64,000 nucleotides of DNA from Nemophila menziesii (GCA_029959085.1 JARWIR010000018.1:21947001-22011000); one strand, 5' to 3'. Numbered from the stretch's first letter, positions 1 to 11,525 are shown. Notes: generated by a model not told the origin, from the sequence alone. Translations and numbers: made by a program.

Positions 1-790
1 ACCTTAATCTATTAATAAGGAAAGACGGTAATTCAATATCCGTTTTTTACAAAAAAGGTGGTTGAATTATAATTAGAGTTTTTTTCTCTTTTTGGACAAT
101 ACTTAGAGTGTGGAAGTGTCAATTTTTTTTCCAAAGTATACTTTATTGTCAATCATTTCTTTTTAAAGCTAAAAACAAAAACAAAAACAAAAAAGAAACT
201 CCCAACTATTACAACATCTTTACAAATTTTGGAGCTAGGGCATTTCTTTAATTGACGATAGTGATAGAAAAACGTTAAAGATTCAAGTGATGGGCAATAT
301 GGGGCTCACAACAAGGGATCAGGTGCAAGCCAAAAAAATCGATTAAAACGAGCACTCCTACATTGACATGTCTAGTATTTTATTGTAGTATTCTTCATGC
401 AAAGTAAGTTATTCAAAGTTAACAATACTTTATTATCTATCCATCACATTTACCATATTGTTAAGCCGAATATAAAACTAGTGCATGAATTATTCGAATA
501 AATTATTATTGTTCAGAGTCCGGCAGGCAAGAGTGTCAAGATTACAGTTGCCAGTTGGTAAGATCTTACAACCGATGAAAAGCTTAGATCATGCACCTAG
601 TAATTTTTCTGTTAAAGAACGGAAAATATTGAAGAAAGTAATTAACGAAATTCATTGGATATCTTTTAGTTAACAAACTTTGTATCCAACTTTCAATAAA
701 TATAGTGGGCCAACCTTTTAAATTATCTCTCCTCAAAAACTAAGCAAAGCAAAGTTATTAATTTGAACTACAAAATTCATTTTTACAATA
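1..790. other. AT-rich intergenic sequence, no gene seen
   Basis: I find no protein family, RNA gene or repeat with clear ends here. The 62-codon open frame at 485-673 has no recognisable motif and is what chance would give in AT-rich DNA. Confidence 0.6.
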
Positions 791-859
791 AAAATTTCCA
801 TTACATAAAAAACAGAACAAACAAGAAACCAAATCCAAGAAACACTACTACTAGATTAA

Positions 860-2600
860 CCTATGCCGGTTTTCATAACTTTATTCATAATATCAAAGAA
901 ACTAGTGTTCCTTTGTAAGCAGATGGCTCTGTACTTAACTTTATTTTTTGAATTTGTTTGCTTAATCATCATTAAACTTTTTGGGATGTACTTGAAAGTT
1001 ATATGTCCAAAATCAACAGTCATATGGTTAATCCTATTAATAATTAGTTGGAATTTTCAATTCGCATATGATACCTGCCTAATACCTTGAATAATTCCAA
1101 AGTTCTCTGAGAAGATGGTTTTAATCTCCTCAGAGAAGTCGTTACATTTCTCTGTGGCTTTAAAAATTGCTTATGCTTCTCCTTCCAAGACTGAGTCACA
1201 TAAAATCGACACTTTGAATAGGATATTACTCTCCTTACTTTTATGTACTTGCCGAATCCTTATTCCAGTCTCTTCACAGGGTTGGCTGAAAGAAGCGTCA
1301 CTGAAAAAGGTAATTTCTCTTTCGTTGATATTTTCTTCCTCGATCTGGGAGGTTGTATTCTGTTGCACGTCATTCCTCGGGTTATTTACTTTCCTCCAAT
1401 CGATCTCGTATATTCCCTGCATGAGTTTATTAGTAAATAATATTATAATATCTCCGTCGATAATACAACTTTCATTTTTTGCTTTTCATATATTCTAAAT
1501 ATTTATCATAATATAGTCCCTTACTTTAGTTTCCTCCGATCCTTCCTCAAAATAAGATTTAATAATATCTAAGAACCATCAACCAATGTTCGAGACTTCT
1601 TCGTCTATTATTTTTAATTACAACGAAGACCCTGCCCAAATTACTTTACGCACACAACATTTAATTAGTAAGTGCTCGACTGTATCACTTTGTCCCGTAC
1701 ACCACAAACATTCATTCGTATCTGCACATCTTCTTTTATATAGATTTTGTTTTGTTTGGATCGCGTTGTTACAAGCTTTCCACATATATATTTTGATTTT
1801 TTTGGTATAATTGAATTCTAGATTGTTTTCCAAAGAGAAGGATTGAGACTTTCCATTCCTTTTATTGTGGTTGTTGGAAAACTCGTTTGTTAGTTAGATT
1901 TTTTATCTTGTTTTTGAAGAATATTGGCCATCAAAAGAAAAGGGCCAAATAAATTTATCTTTGGTATATACGTCAAAAGTATGTATTTTCGTAATGCAAT
2001 ATATAAGAGTTTTAGGAAAGATGTTATCAAGAATCTATAAATCCTACACAGACGTACCTTGTTTCCATAGTTCTTTCACTTTTATCAGATTGTTATTCGA
2101 AGATTTTTCAATCTTCGAGTTTGTATCTATCCATTCATCATCACATATATTTGTGTCTTCCCCATTACCTATTTGTTAAAGTATGTATTTCTTGATGAGA
2201 TATCTGCCTTCTATAATGTTTGCCCAGCTCCATGTTCTATTTTGTCGTAGGCTGACATCCATGAAATTTTTGTTATGAGCATAAACTCCTTTAAGGACTT
2301 TGGCTACCAGGGAATTAGGACTTGACATGATTCAACAGGCTTGTGCTGCCGGAAGGGCAGTGTTCATTCTTTTGAAGTCTTTAAAACCAATTCCTCCCAT
2401 AAGTAATTTGACTACAAGTTTCTTCCATACCATCCAATGAATCCTATTACGTCCCCATGAGTTCCACTAAAAATTAGAAATGGGCGAAATAAGTTTATTA
2501 CAGAAGGAAATACAAAAGGAGAAAATAGACATGGTATAGTTAGGAATGGCTTTTAAAATAGGTTTGATTAGGACTTCTTTGTCTCCCTCCGAAAGGAGCT
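860..2600 (-). pseudogene. LINE ORF2 C-terminus: thumb, zf-RVT and RNase H remnants
   Basis: From high to low coordinates the minus strand shows a GGIGFKDFKRMNTAL block (about 2330-2400), a zf-RVT segment with a CLWCTGQSDTVEHLLIKC pattern (1618-1833) and an RNase H segment with a FSDASF block and an LEGEA block (1171-1422). These are followed by a frameshifted EVIQGI-like block near 1080. Each matches the order in the LINE at 11526-14048. The open frames on the plus strand of this interval are antisense shadows. Nothing here is translatable as a whole. Confidence 0.75.
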
Positions 2601-2623
2601 TGGCCTTTCATCCGTCTGTATTC

Positions 2624-3700
2624 TTAAATAGTTCCTTTTGCAATCCCTTTCAAAGAAACCACTTTGGATCTTTTGTGACATAGTTGTATCCCCAAGTAAT
2701 TACCTAAATCTTTTGCTTCTTTAATCATAATATCAAATTTGGTCCCGTATATCTTGTGGTGTTTCTTTACTAAACATAACTGCCGATTTATCAAAATTAA
2801 TCTTTTGTATTGAACCTGAACAATAGATTTTAATACATTCATTAAAGCTTGTATATCGGTTTCATCAATATTTAGAAAATATAAAGAATCATCGGAAAAT
2901 AATAGATATGATATACTAGGGCAATTCATGTTAATTTGAGTACCTCGTATTTTTTCATTGATAACGTAGTAGTCCATAAGTCTTATAAGATATTACGTAA
3001 TGATAGTGAAACGAAAAGGAGAAAGAGGACCACCTTGCCTAAGACCTCTTCCTGGTTCAAATTTTTCCATGCTTTTGCCATTAATGTTTTTTTTTTTAAA
3101 TGAGACTGTAGTAATACAAATTTTGATCCAGAGTATCCATTATTCACAAAACTCAAGTTTTTAATGACTAAGTAAAGAAAATCCCATCTTACCTGATAGT
3201 AGGCTTTCACCATATCTATTTTTATAGACGCCATATGTTTTTGCTTCTTTCTTTTGCGGCTGATGAAAAAAGATAGTTGTTGTGCTATCAGAACATTATC
3301 TTGAATAGCCCTATTTTTAATATTATATCGTTCATAAATACTTGAAGTCTATTTGAAAGTATATTTGCTATAATCTTATAGCCAAGATTAACACATGTAA
3401 TAGGTCTAAAGTCTCCTAATTTTTATTGGGTATACCCTTTAGGGATGGGTGTAAAAAGAGTATCATTAAGTTTATCAAGAGTGACATTATTGAGGAAGAA
3501 ATATTGTACCATCAAAAAATTTCATATTTAATAATGTCCCAAAACTCTTTCTAGAACTTACCATTTAATTCACCTGGTCCTGGGGCTTTAGAAAAAGATA
3601 GATCTCTTACCGCTTTTTTGATTTCTTCCATTGTAGGTTTCCTGGTCAATGAATCATTCATGTTTTGTGTGATTTATGGTTTGATATGTTTTGTTGCTTT
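2624..3700 (-). pseudogene. LINE ORF2 reverse transcriptase domain, broken
   Basis: Minus-strand frames show the RT fingers-palm blocks: a KAPGPG-like start near 3600, an IKIDMVKAYYQVRWDF block (2983-3234) and an SYLLFSDDSLYFLN block (2624-2977) that corresponds to the catalytic [FY]xDD motif. In this copy the motif reads FSDD; the LINE at 11.5-14.0 kb has FADD. Stops and frameshifts separate the blocks. It is a dead fragment of the enzyme that copied LINE RNA at the target site. Confidence 0.8.
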
Positions 3701-3920
3701 TTCCATATTTTCTTCTTCTGTAACTTGTTCAATGAATAGTGATTTATAAAAGTTTTGAAAGCATTTTTTTACCTCAGTCCTCCTTCCAGGTCCCATTTTC
3801 GTCTTTGATTATAAGAGCTTTGTTGTTATTTCTTCTCTGTATGGTAGATAAGTGAAAAAACTAAGTATTTTTATCACAATAGGTTAACCAATTTTTATGA
3901 GATCTGTCGGCCCAATATTT

Positions 3921-4935
3921 TTATTCGCATTCAAATTTGAATTTTATTTGTGAGACATATTCTATTTCCTCGTGAAGAAGTTCTGGTTTTAATTTTGAAT
4001 TATAATTAACTGTGAGCCTTTCTTGTAGGAATTTTATTTGTGTCTCATGATTAAAGACTTTCCTGCTCCAATTCTTCAAATCAAGAATCGAATTATCTCT
4101 TTTATAAATTAATTTAGGTAAGGTAATTGGTATACCCCAAGTTTTTTCTACCACTGGTCTGCACTCTGTATTATCGAGCAAAAAAGATTCAAATTTAAAG
4201 TGCTTTATACCTTGTCTCATTTTGTAATCATACTGAAGAATTAGAGGGGAGTGATTTGAGCTGATAGCTGGTGGTATAAAGATTTGATCTTGTGGAAATA
4301 ATTTCATACATTTGTAAGAAACAAAGGCTCCGTCAAGCCTAATTTTAACTAGTTTGTCTCCGGATATTCAATTAGAACAAGTAAAGAAGCACCCCGTAAA
4401 TTTTATTTCAATAAGCGGATTATGGATTGTGAAATTTTAAATTCGTTAAGGTGATTAAATTTAACACGATTAAGACTATATTTCTCATTAGTGTAGAGAA
4501 CGTCATTTAAGTCCCCTATAATCGTCCAAGGCTCGGTTATATCTTTACTCCATCTTGTTTTGTCTTCCCTAATTTTCAACTTCTCTTCAAAATGGTTAGG
4601 TTCATGTAAACAAATCATATTATACAGAAAGTAAATATTATTAAGATGAAGGATAACAAAATAGGATAGCCAAAAGCAACCAAAAGCAACCAAAAGATGC
4701 ACGTAAAAGTGCCAGACAACAAGAAAACTACCGGAAAGGAAAGAATTATGGTGGAGTCCAAAACAAAATGATTATCAAAACCTAGTAATCTAACAAAATC
4801 ATGCGAGTCCACCTCTCTCATCATGGTCTCGCTAAATACTACCACTCCCAGTTTGTAGCTCGCAACCACAGATTTTAAGTTAAAAGCTATCAAGGGAGCC
4901 CGTATCCCTTGACAATTCCATAAAATAGTACTCAT
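3921..4935 (-). pseudogene. LINE ORF2 endonuclease domain, broken
   Basis: This is the N-terminal apurinic-like endonuclease (exonuclease-endonuclease-phosphatase fold) of LINE ORF2, which nicks the target DNA. It begins with a short WNCQGIRAP block (the metal-binding Asn site), continues with a VFSETMM block (catalytic Glu), then a GDLND block in the frame at 4403-4702, and ends with SNHSPLIL in the frame at 3921-4307. The family has SDH at that last site. Here the catalytic Asp is Asn, an extra sign of decay. Three successive frames are needed, so at least two frameshifts are present. The assignment is firm because every block aligns with the copy at 9915-11321. Confidence 0.8.
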
Positions 4936-5750
4936 TTTTCCACGACGGCCACTTCAAGAAAATGGTCGCTCCCCTTTTGGATCAATTCGTGATCAAGTTC
5001 TTCCTCCTCCTCTTCATTACCATAAACATATAACATCTTGCTATCATCATTCCTCCGCTCGAAAATTCTTTCATCATTTTCATGATCAATATCAAAGCCA
5101 TCCTCTTCCTCCTTTGGTTCTGCCTGAGAGTCCAAGTCGTGCTATCATATCTTCTCATTCTCATTGTCATCATCCTTGGATTGATATCCTATCTCCTCCA
5201 AGACCTTGAAATTATTCGAAATTTTAAATTTAGTTCCATCAATGTTAGAATCCTATCAATCATCCCCCACCCACAGTTTCTTAAAATTACTAATCTCAAT
5301 TGGACACTTTTTCTTACTAGTATCTCGACAAACAGATGCCTTGAACTCCCACCTTCTCTTGATCGCCTTTAATTTCTCAGTAAGGTTATCGTAACTTGAT
5401 GAATTATCTTCTTCAACCTCTACATTCACGTTACCTTTATAGCTTTGTTTATTCCCTTGCATTCCCTTACCTTCACTAGCCATAACATTATTGTTATCAC
5501 TATTACCATCTATCCTGTCACCTGTGATTCTCCTCAATGCTTCAAGCCTCTTAAAACTGTTACAAATATCACTCCTAAGCTCCTCAACTTTTTTGCTCCA
5601 GTTTCCAATATACTCCTAACCCTCTGCATTGTCAAAACTTTGATCCCTATTTTCAAAAATCCTCTATGCTTTGGAATTCCTCGTGTAGACGTACGCTTCT
5701 AAATCCGCGTCTTGTTCATCCTTTATTACTATACCTCTGCCATTTCTGTT
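4932..5750 (-). pseudogene. LINE ORF1 remnant (acidic, charged C-terminus)
   Basis: Two minus-strand open frames (5256-5537 and 4932-5135) lie just upstream of the endonuclease start of the old LINE. They are rich in Glu, Asp, Lys and Asn and contain a run of five Glu residues. Their position makes them the remains of ORF1, the nucleic-acid-binding protein of L1 elements. No RRM or CCHC knuckle is visible. The last frame ends in a TGA that overlaps the ATG of the endonuclease frame as ATGA (4932-4935), the same arrangement as in the LINE at 8.4-14.1 kb. The two frames are not continuous, so the gene is broken. Confidence 0.6.
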
Positions 5751-7080
5751 TTGATACACACTATTGCCACTACTGAAAGTTAGGGTAAATGGTTCAACTA
5801 ACCCTTTAATATTTAACCTGAAGCTTCAACTGAAAGTGTACTTTACCCATTAATGTTGCTAATCTCATGAATTATGTGTAGTTTGTTATGTAATGCTAAT
5901 ATGTTTGATCATTCAGTTCATATAGATTTATTAATTTTGGTTGCTACCTATGATAATTAATTTCTCTCATTATTACTTTAATGTTTAACAGATGTCCTAA
6001 GAAAATATTTAAGTTCTCATATCTAGTTTAAATCTCTCTCCTAGAATGATCCTAGTTTAGATAAGCATTGTGCAGATGTTAACCATGTTCTTTGTTTATT
6101 TTAAGCAAGATTATAGTTATAATTGATTTGGAGGTGACAGTTGATGAATTTGCTCCTATTGGCGAACCCATCCAATATAATCCTCTGAAGTTGGGTAATG
6201 ATACCTCTCTTGTGACGAGATCATCTGCGGAAAGAAATCATACTCGGTGTAATGCAATATATTCATCTATGAAGAAGAAGATGGGTTTAAAAAAAGAAAA
6301 AAGAGGTGTAAATGCCGATGACGTGGAACAAACGTGGCGGTGAGGTGGCACTGACATGGCGCCAGATGGCATTGACCAACAGTCAACTGACAAAAAAATG
6401 GGAAAAAGGTTAACGGTGACATTTTTTTAAAGGCTGTTTTGTGACAATTTTAAAGATATAGGGTGGGTACTACACTTTGAAAGATAAAGGGCATAATGGG
6501 GCTTCACCCAAAAACATAATGATATATCTTTATGCCTAGATAATAGATATACCAACCTTCCTTCCCTTTCAAGGATAGAAATTGACTGTCCCCTTTGTGT
6601 GGATTTTATACTGGAGATACTCAAGGGTAGTAGGGTCCCTTCAAGTATAACACATTCAAGAAACACAAAAGGAACCCAACTCATTTACAAAGCTTTCCTA
6701 GTAGTCTGAGATAGTCATAACCCTGTATAAATATGAATGTCGAATTACATGGAAAAGCAATTTCCAATTAAGAGAAATAAACCCCTATATATAGACACAC
6801 AATATCATACGAAAATACATTGTAAGAAAGTTAAGTATTTTACAACAACACACACACACCATATGTATACATGCACTATTTAGTCTCAAATAGTAGTTTT
6901 CATATCATATATAGCTTAACAAACCATATCAAATGCAGTCCAAGTACCCCTACCGAGCGTGGAGCGTCAATCACCAAAGATTCATTGATCTTTTAATTAT
7001 CTGTGCTTGTCTTTGTCATGATGTCGAAAGAATACCCTAGAGCTAGAGACCTACAAACATTTTTTTAAGGGGGAATTATT
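5751..7080. other. Intergenic sequence without recognised gene
   Basis: No conserved domain is visible. An 83-codon open frame at 6092-6343 runs into a compositionally odd stretch rich in 'gtggc' words (6320-6400) and has no motif I recognise. The stretch 6440-6700 resembles generic plant repeat DNA, but I cannot define ends. Confidence 0.5.
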
Positions 7081-8340
7081 TTATAGAGCCTACACAACAT
7101 TGGTACAACAAAGTAAGGCCCAACCCCAAAATCCCATCAGACCCTAACTAGTAAGGGGCAAAAACCCCAAAACACCCTCCCTTCTCCTAGTTCATACAGT
7201 GAGAATACAAAATCAAAACAAAAAGCTAATATAGAGAAATGAATCGACCGATTCATTATTTCTCTGTACTCTCTCTCTCCCTCTCTCCCTCTCTCCTTCT
7301 CTCTCAGCAACCACCCAAGCCACCAGCATCCCACCGTCATCTCACCTTCCCACCAGCAACTGTCGCCCTTCCCACCTTCTGGTGCAACACTGCTGGCGCC
7401 ACCTGCTGCTGACCTTCGAGATCCAGGACACCACCACGATGAACCAAGCCGCCACCACCACGCGTCACCCTGCTGACCCCTGAGTAGGCGAAACGAAGCT
7501 GCTGCTGCTGCAGATCTGGAAACTGCAGCACTGCAAAACCTCACGGCAAAATCTGCGCACCACCACCTTCTCACCAACGTGAACAAACCTCACCTTCTCA
7601 CCAACGCGACCCAGATCTGATTTCGTTGCTCTGATTTCGTTGCTCTGATTTCGCCGCCCCAACGCAGCTGTTACGCACGCACCACCTTCAGATCTGCTGG
7701 AGGACACTACGCTCGAGGACACCACGCTTCAGCGCTTCATCTCCATCTCTGCTGCAGATTCAAATCTCACCGCCACCAGATCTGCTCCGGAGTTAACCAA
7801 CCTTCGTCGACGGAGTTCTTTTTGTTGTTGTTGTTGCCGTGAGTGTGGTAAGATAGGTCCAGCCCTAGGTCCAGCCATAGGTCCAGCCATAGGTCCAGCC
7901 ATGGGTCCAGCCCACTTGTTAGACTCCTCTATTTTTTTGTTGTTTGCCGTGTGAGTGTGGTAAGAGATGTCCAGCCATGGGTGAGTGTGGTAAGAGGGGT
8001 CCAGCCAATTTTTTTTTTGTTTGCCGTGTGAGTGTGGTAAGAGGGGTCCAGCCAATTTCGTTATGTAGTTAGTGTGATTGGGTAAGGGGTCCAGCCCATT
8101 TTGTTTGTCTTGGGTGTGTGAGGGTTATTGGGGTAAGGGGTCTAGCCCATTTTGTTAGTCTTGGGTGTAGTTGGACTTGAGTGTGTGAGGGTTCGGGCTT
8201 GGTACAGCCCTAAAGGCACAGACTTGGACAACTTTTGATTTCATTGGATATGTATTTGGACAAAAAGGCTTGGGTACAGCCCTAGGGGTGCAGACTTGAT
8301 TGGACATGGACTTGGTACAGCCCTATGGGTATTTCGAAAA
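7081..8340. repeat. GC-richer low-complexity block with 'ggtccagcc' tandem repeats
   Basis: The base composition changes abruptly. A CT-rich tract lies at about 7262-7306, then a stretch rich in 'ccacc' and 'ctgctg' words (7310-7770). At 7856-7910 an approximately 12-bp unit containing 'ggtccagcc' is repeated about five times in tandem. Longer imperfect units carrying 'gtgagtgtggtaagag' plus 'ggtccagcc' recur to about 8100, and a related 'ggtacagccct' word recurs three times to 8330. The minus-strand open frames across it (for example 7137-7586 and 7729-8055) are low-complexity shadows. It may be the LTR or leader of an unidentified element, but I could not pair its ends. Confidence 0.6.
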
Positions 8341-8430
8341 TTAGATAGACAAAATCCCTGGTAAAGATGGATAAATATAATTGCAATTATATAAAAATCG
8401 TTTTACTAACTTAAAAAACTGAAAACCTAA

Positions 8431-8443
8431 TATAGGTCTGTAC
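8431..8443 (+). repeat. Left target-site duplication of the 8.4-14.1 kb LINE
   Basis: The 13-bp word tataggtctgtac occurs here and again at 14097-14109, directly after the poly(A) tail. The preceding 'aa' also matches but cannot be told from the tail. A further shared 12-mer, cttaaagaaaag (8451-8462 and 14131-14142), suggests that the original duplication was longer and that one copy later gained about 14 bp. Confidence 0.75.
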
Positions 8444-8625
8444 TACAATCCTTAAAGAAAAGCCAATCAAAAGAAATCTGCCAAGTTTCACGCGCTCTCT
8501 CCTCTCTCATCTCCTTAGGCCTCTTTCTGTTTTCTTCCGACGGAAGCTCTCTGGTTTCTTCAATCAATTCTCAGCTATACTGTTTCAGATTAATCCGCAT
8601 CTGACCTGTAGCCTCTCCTCAAGTC

Positions 8626-9918
8626 ATGAGTTCTACTTCAGATGGCTTCATGGATTTCTTCTGTTTCCCTAAATTATCTAACCCTAATTTAGCAAATCAA
8701 GAACTATTCCTTACAATTACCATTCACTCGTTGGGGGAAAGATCCAGAGGCGAAATATCTCTTAGCAAAGGGCGGAAAAGAGGAGATTACAAAGGTTGGA
8801 TTATCAAAAAAATAAACCCTAGATCGACAGCTAAGTTCGAGCGTACAGAGCAAATCTTCCAATTGCAGGTTTATCATATTCCTTTAATTTCCTATTGGCT
8901 TAATGGTTTTAATAGAGAGTACTGGAAACGATTTAGAAGAGTAGTAATAAGACTTGAAAAAGAGATAGTTATCATGAAAAAGATGGAAGAACGCACAAAT
9001 CCTAGCAGATGTTTGGCCCGACTAAAACTCTTTCTTGCAATTTTGGGAAAAACAAAACCAGAAGGGAACTGTAACAATGAAGATTCAATAATCTGTGGTA
9101 AACTAATACAGCAAGCTCTGATGACCAAGGCATTGGAACAGAGAATGAGAGCAGCAGCGGAGGATCATATTATTACAAATAATGAAACAGACATCAACTA
9201 TGGAAGAGGAAAATCGTGTAACCAACATACGGAGCAAGGAATTCGAACAATGAAAAAAACAAGAACGGAAAAAGAAAACAGAACTCAGAAATCAGGAACA
9301 CAAGGTGTAGGAGAACCAGAGCCGATGGATGTGAAAAGAGTCAATAATAACAAGAACAAGGGTACAAAATGGAAAGGAACAGGGAACATCAAGGTTAAAG
9401 GACTCTATGATACTTCCCAGTATCTCTATGTGGCCATCGATCTTAGGATGACAATTATTGCATACAGGAGCTTTCAGCTGGCCATCGATCTTATGAATAA
9501 GATGACAATTACAACTTTATTTTCAGGAGGCTTTAAGAAATTAAGTATTGTAGATAATGAAGAAAGATTCAAGGAAAACTCTAAACACTCAAGAGTGCCA
9601 TTCGAGGTCTTTTGGAAAGTAAAACATAGGTGTAATCAGGATGAAGGAAGCATCAAGGAACTAAACTTTTACAGCAAACTTTATAGAAATCAAAGCTATA
9701 ATCCTCAACGTATCTCGATAAGTAAACCTATCTCCTGCTATAATTATCTTAATAAAAATTACGATTTTGTTTTATGGGTTAATAAGAGTACTAATATGTT
9801 GATAAGTGTTATAGCTGCTCTTTATAATGGGAAGCTTATCCTAGAGTTAGACACGTATGGTGAAGAGAAGGTAAGTAAAGGAGGCGGCAACTCCTCAAAA
9901 GCCGCGGGTTTTACATGA
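8626..9918 (+). CDS. LINE ORF1 protein (430 aa)
   Basis: This is the first open frame of the LINE. By position it is the RNA-binding ORF1 protein that would package the element's RNA. It is basic and rich in Lys, Arg, Asn and Glu, with a charged middle (residues about 100-260). I see neither a CCHC knuckle nor a clear RRM or DUF4283 block, so the function is inferred from context. Residues about 265-300 contain a short internal echo: 'ccatcgatcttat' or close to it appears twice about 60 bp apart, giving two AIDL motifs. The TGA stop overlaps the ORF2 ATG in the sequence ATGA at 9915-9918, which suggests coupled termination and reinitiation. The start at 8626 is the first ATG of the frame after the CT-rich leader. 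The frame is uninterrupted. Confidence 0.7.
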   Translation: MSSTSDGFMDFFCFPKLSNPNLANQELFLTITIHSLGERSRGEISLSKGRKRGDYKGWIIKKINPRSTAKFERTEQIFQLQVYHIPLISYWLNGFNREYWKRFRRVVIRLEKEIVIMKKMEERTNPSRCLARLKLFLAILGKTKPEGNCNNEDSIICGKLIQQALMTKALEQRMRAAAEDHIITNNETDINYGRGKSCNQHTEQGIRTMKKTRTEKENRTQKSGTQGVGEPEPMDVKRVNNNKNKGTKWKGTGNIKVKGLYDTSQYLYVAIDLRMTIIAYRSFQLAIDLMNKMTITTLFSGGFKKLSIVDNEERFKENSKHSRVPFEVFWKVKHRCNQDEGSIKELNFYSKLYRNQSYNPQRISISKPISCYNYLNKNYDFVLWVNKSTNMLISVIAALYNGKLILELDTYGEEKVSKGGGNSSKAAGFT

Positions 9919-11321
9919 CGACGATATTTTGGAATGTCCAAGGTGTACGAGCGCCTTTGACATTGATTCGCTTAAGCTCGTTGAATATTAGATATCGTCC
10001 TGGGGTTTTGGTCTGTTGTGAAACAATGCTTCGAGAAGAGGATTCTCAAAGCATTGTTAGAAGATTAGGTTTTGAGCACTCTTTTTGTGTTGAACCCACT
10101 GGAAAAGCTTTCCATTCTGGTGGGTTTCTGGTTTTGTGGCATTCTTTTGTATGCCTTGATGTCATTTTGGCTTGCAACTCGTTTGTAATAATTAGAATTA
10201 AAGATCTTTCCTTTTGCTACGTTATGGTTTTCATTCATGCACCAAATGATTACAATGACAGGAAAAATATAAGAGAAGAAATCACAAGGTGGAGTAGTGA
10301 TATAAAGGACCCATGGATGATCATGGGTGATTTCAATGATATACTTAACATGAATGAAAAACAAAGTCGAAACCCCGCTAACATGACACATATTAATGAT
10401 TTCATTAACTTTACGTCTACTAATTCACTTATGGAAAATAAATCTAACGGATGTTTTTTTACTTGGTCAAACAGGATGGAGGGTGACAAACACGTCAAGA
10501 CAAGAATCGATAGGGGACTAGCAACATATGAATGGACCAAATTATTCCCAAGATCGCAGATTTTTGTACCTCCTGCTATCGGGTCGGATCATTCTCCTCT
10601 CATTCTCCACTTTGACTTTAACATGAAAATTGGGTGCAAGTTTTTTAAATTTGAAACTAGGTGGTTAGATCATAACGAATGCAAAGACGTCATTGATACA
10701 AGTTGGAATAAAAAAAACCATAATAACCCCATGATCAATCTAATTATTAGGAGAGAAAATACAAAAAAAGACCTTAGTAAGTGGAGTATTAAGACTTTCA
10801 GGAATCATGAAACCAACATAAAAAAACTCCAAGAAAGACTGACTTTCCTTAATAATTGCTCCCCAACAAACAATAACATTAACGAAGAAAAGGAAATAAA
10901 AAAAGAAATAAAAGAAGAATATGAAAAAGAAGAAAAATATTGGTACGATAGGTCTAGACAAAATTGGTTATTATATGGAGATAAAAATACCAAATATTTT
11001 CATATGGCCACGATACAGAGAAGGAAACATAATAGAGTAACACGCATTAGAAACGAGATGGGGGATTGGGAAGAAAGTAATGAGGGAATTAACAACTGCT
11101 TTCAAAATTTCTACACCGACCTTTTTTCAGATAGACCTACAAACCCAACAGATATGGATAAAGCAGTACAATATGTGAGGCCATGTATAACGAATGAAAT
11201 AAATGATGAAATCACAAAAAAACCTAGTATAGAGGAAATTGAGAATGCTATAACTGAGCTTTCTGCTTCTAAGGCCCCAGGCCCCGATGGATTGAACGGG
11301 AAATTCTACAAAGAATTCTAG
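9915..11321 (+). CDS. LINE ORF2, N-terminal part: endonuclease and start of RT (468 aa)
   Basis: The endonuclease of LINE ORF2 nicks chromosomal DNA to prime reverse transcription. Visible catalytic and metal-binding sites are N7 in FWNVQG, E36 in CCETM, D139/N141 in GDFND and D225/H226 in GSDHS. All are intact, and FTWSN and RIDR blocks lie between them. A Lys/Glu-rich linker (about 300-350) leads to the first RT block, ending with the conserved KAPGPDG. The frame stops at TAG 11319-11321. The codon sits where relatives usually have Trp, so a single G-to-A change is the likely cause. The same frame continues open past the stop to 14048. The start ATG overlaps the ORF1 stop as ATGA. Confidence 0.85.
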   Translation: MTTIFWNVQGVRAPLTLIRLSSLNIRYRPGVLVCCETMLREEDSQSIVRRLGFEHSFCVEPTGKAFHSGGFLVLWHSFVCLDVILACNSFVIIRIKDLSFCYVMVFIHAPNDYNDRKNIREEITRWSSDIKDPWMIMGDFNDILNMNEKQSRNPANMTHINDFINFTSTNSLMENKSNGCFFTWSNRMEGDKHVKTRIDRGLATYEWTKLFPRSQIFVPPAIGSDHSPLILHFDFNMKIGCKFFKFETRWLDHNECKDVIDTSWNKKNHNNPMINLIIRRENTKKDLSKWSIKTFRNHETNIKKLQERLTFLNNCSPTNNNINEEKEIKKEIKEEYEKEEKYWYDRSRQNWLLYGDKNTKYFHMATIQRRKHNRVTRIRNEMGDWEESNEGINNCFQNFYTDLFSDRPTNPTDMDKAVQYVRPCITNEINDEITKKPSIEEIENAITELSASKAPGPDGLNGKFYKEF

Positions 11322-11525
11322 GATATCATAAAAAATGATGTCCTTAAAGTTATTTTTGATTTTTTTGAGTTTAATATTTCTATCGAAAACATTAATGACA
11401 CTCTTATTACACTTATACCCAAAGGGGATACCCATGAAAACCTTGGGGACTTTAGACCTATCTCTTGTGTTAATTTCATTTATAAGATTATAGCAAAAAT
11501 TCTATCCAACAGGCTCAGAAACATT

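Larger units (their letters stand above)
800..5750 (-). mobile_element. Decayed L1-type LINE (non-LTR retrotransposon)
   Basis: Read on the minus strand, this stretch carries in order an acidic ORF1 tail, an endonuclease (EN), a reverse transcriptase (RT), a zinc-binding zf-RVT segment and an RNase H, the order seen in plant L1 elements. It is collinear with the better preserved LINE at 8444-14096 and shares many peptide blocks with it, such as FKDFKRMNTAL and the RT active-site region. Numerous frameshifts and stops break every domain, so it cannot be active. The 3' end, about 800-860, is set by where the RNase H similarity stops. The 5' end near 5750 is approximate, and I could not identify a target-site duplication. 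Confidence 0.85.

Noticed and set aside
1115..1498. 127-codon plus-strand frame
   Set aside because: Antisense of the decayed LINE RNase H on the minus strand.
6092..6343. 83-codon frame as a gene
   Set aside because: No motif, no conserved neighbour, and it runs into repeat-like DNA.
7856..7910. Regularly repeated short unit, considered as a CRISPR array
   Set aside because: Units are about 12 bp, directly adjacent and have no unique spacers, in a plant genome.
7137..8055. Minus-strand open frames with PMAGPMAG repeats, poly-Gln and Trp/Gly-rich segments
   Set aside because: They follow tandem repeats and low-complexity DNA, and several frames are open at once. No protein family fits.
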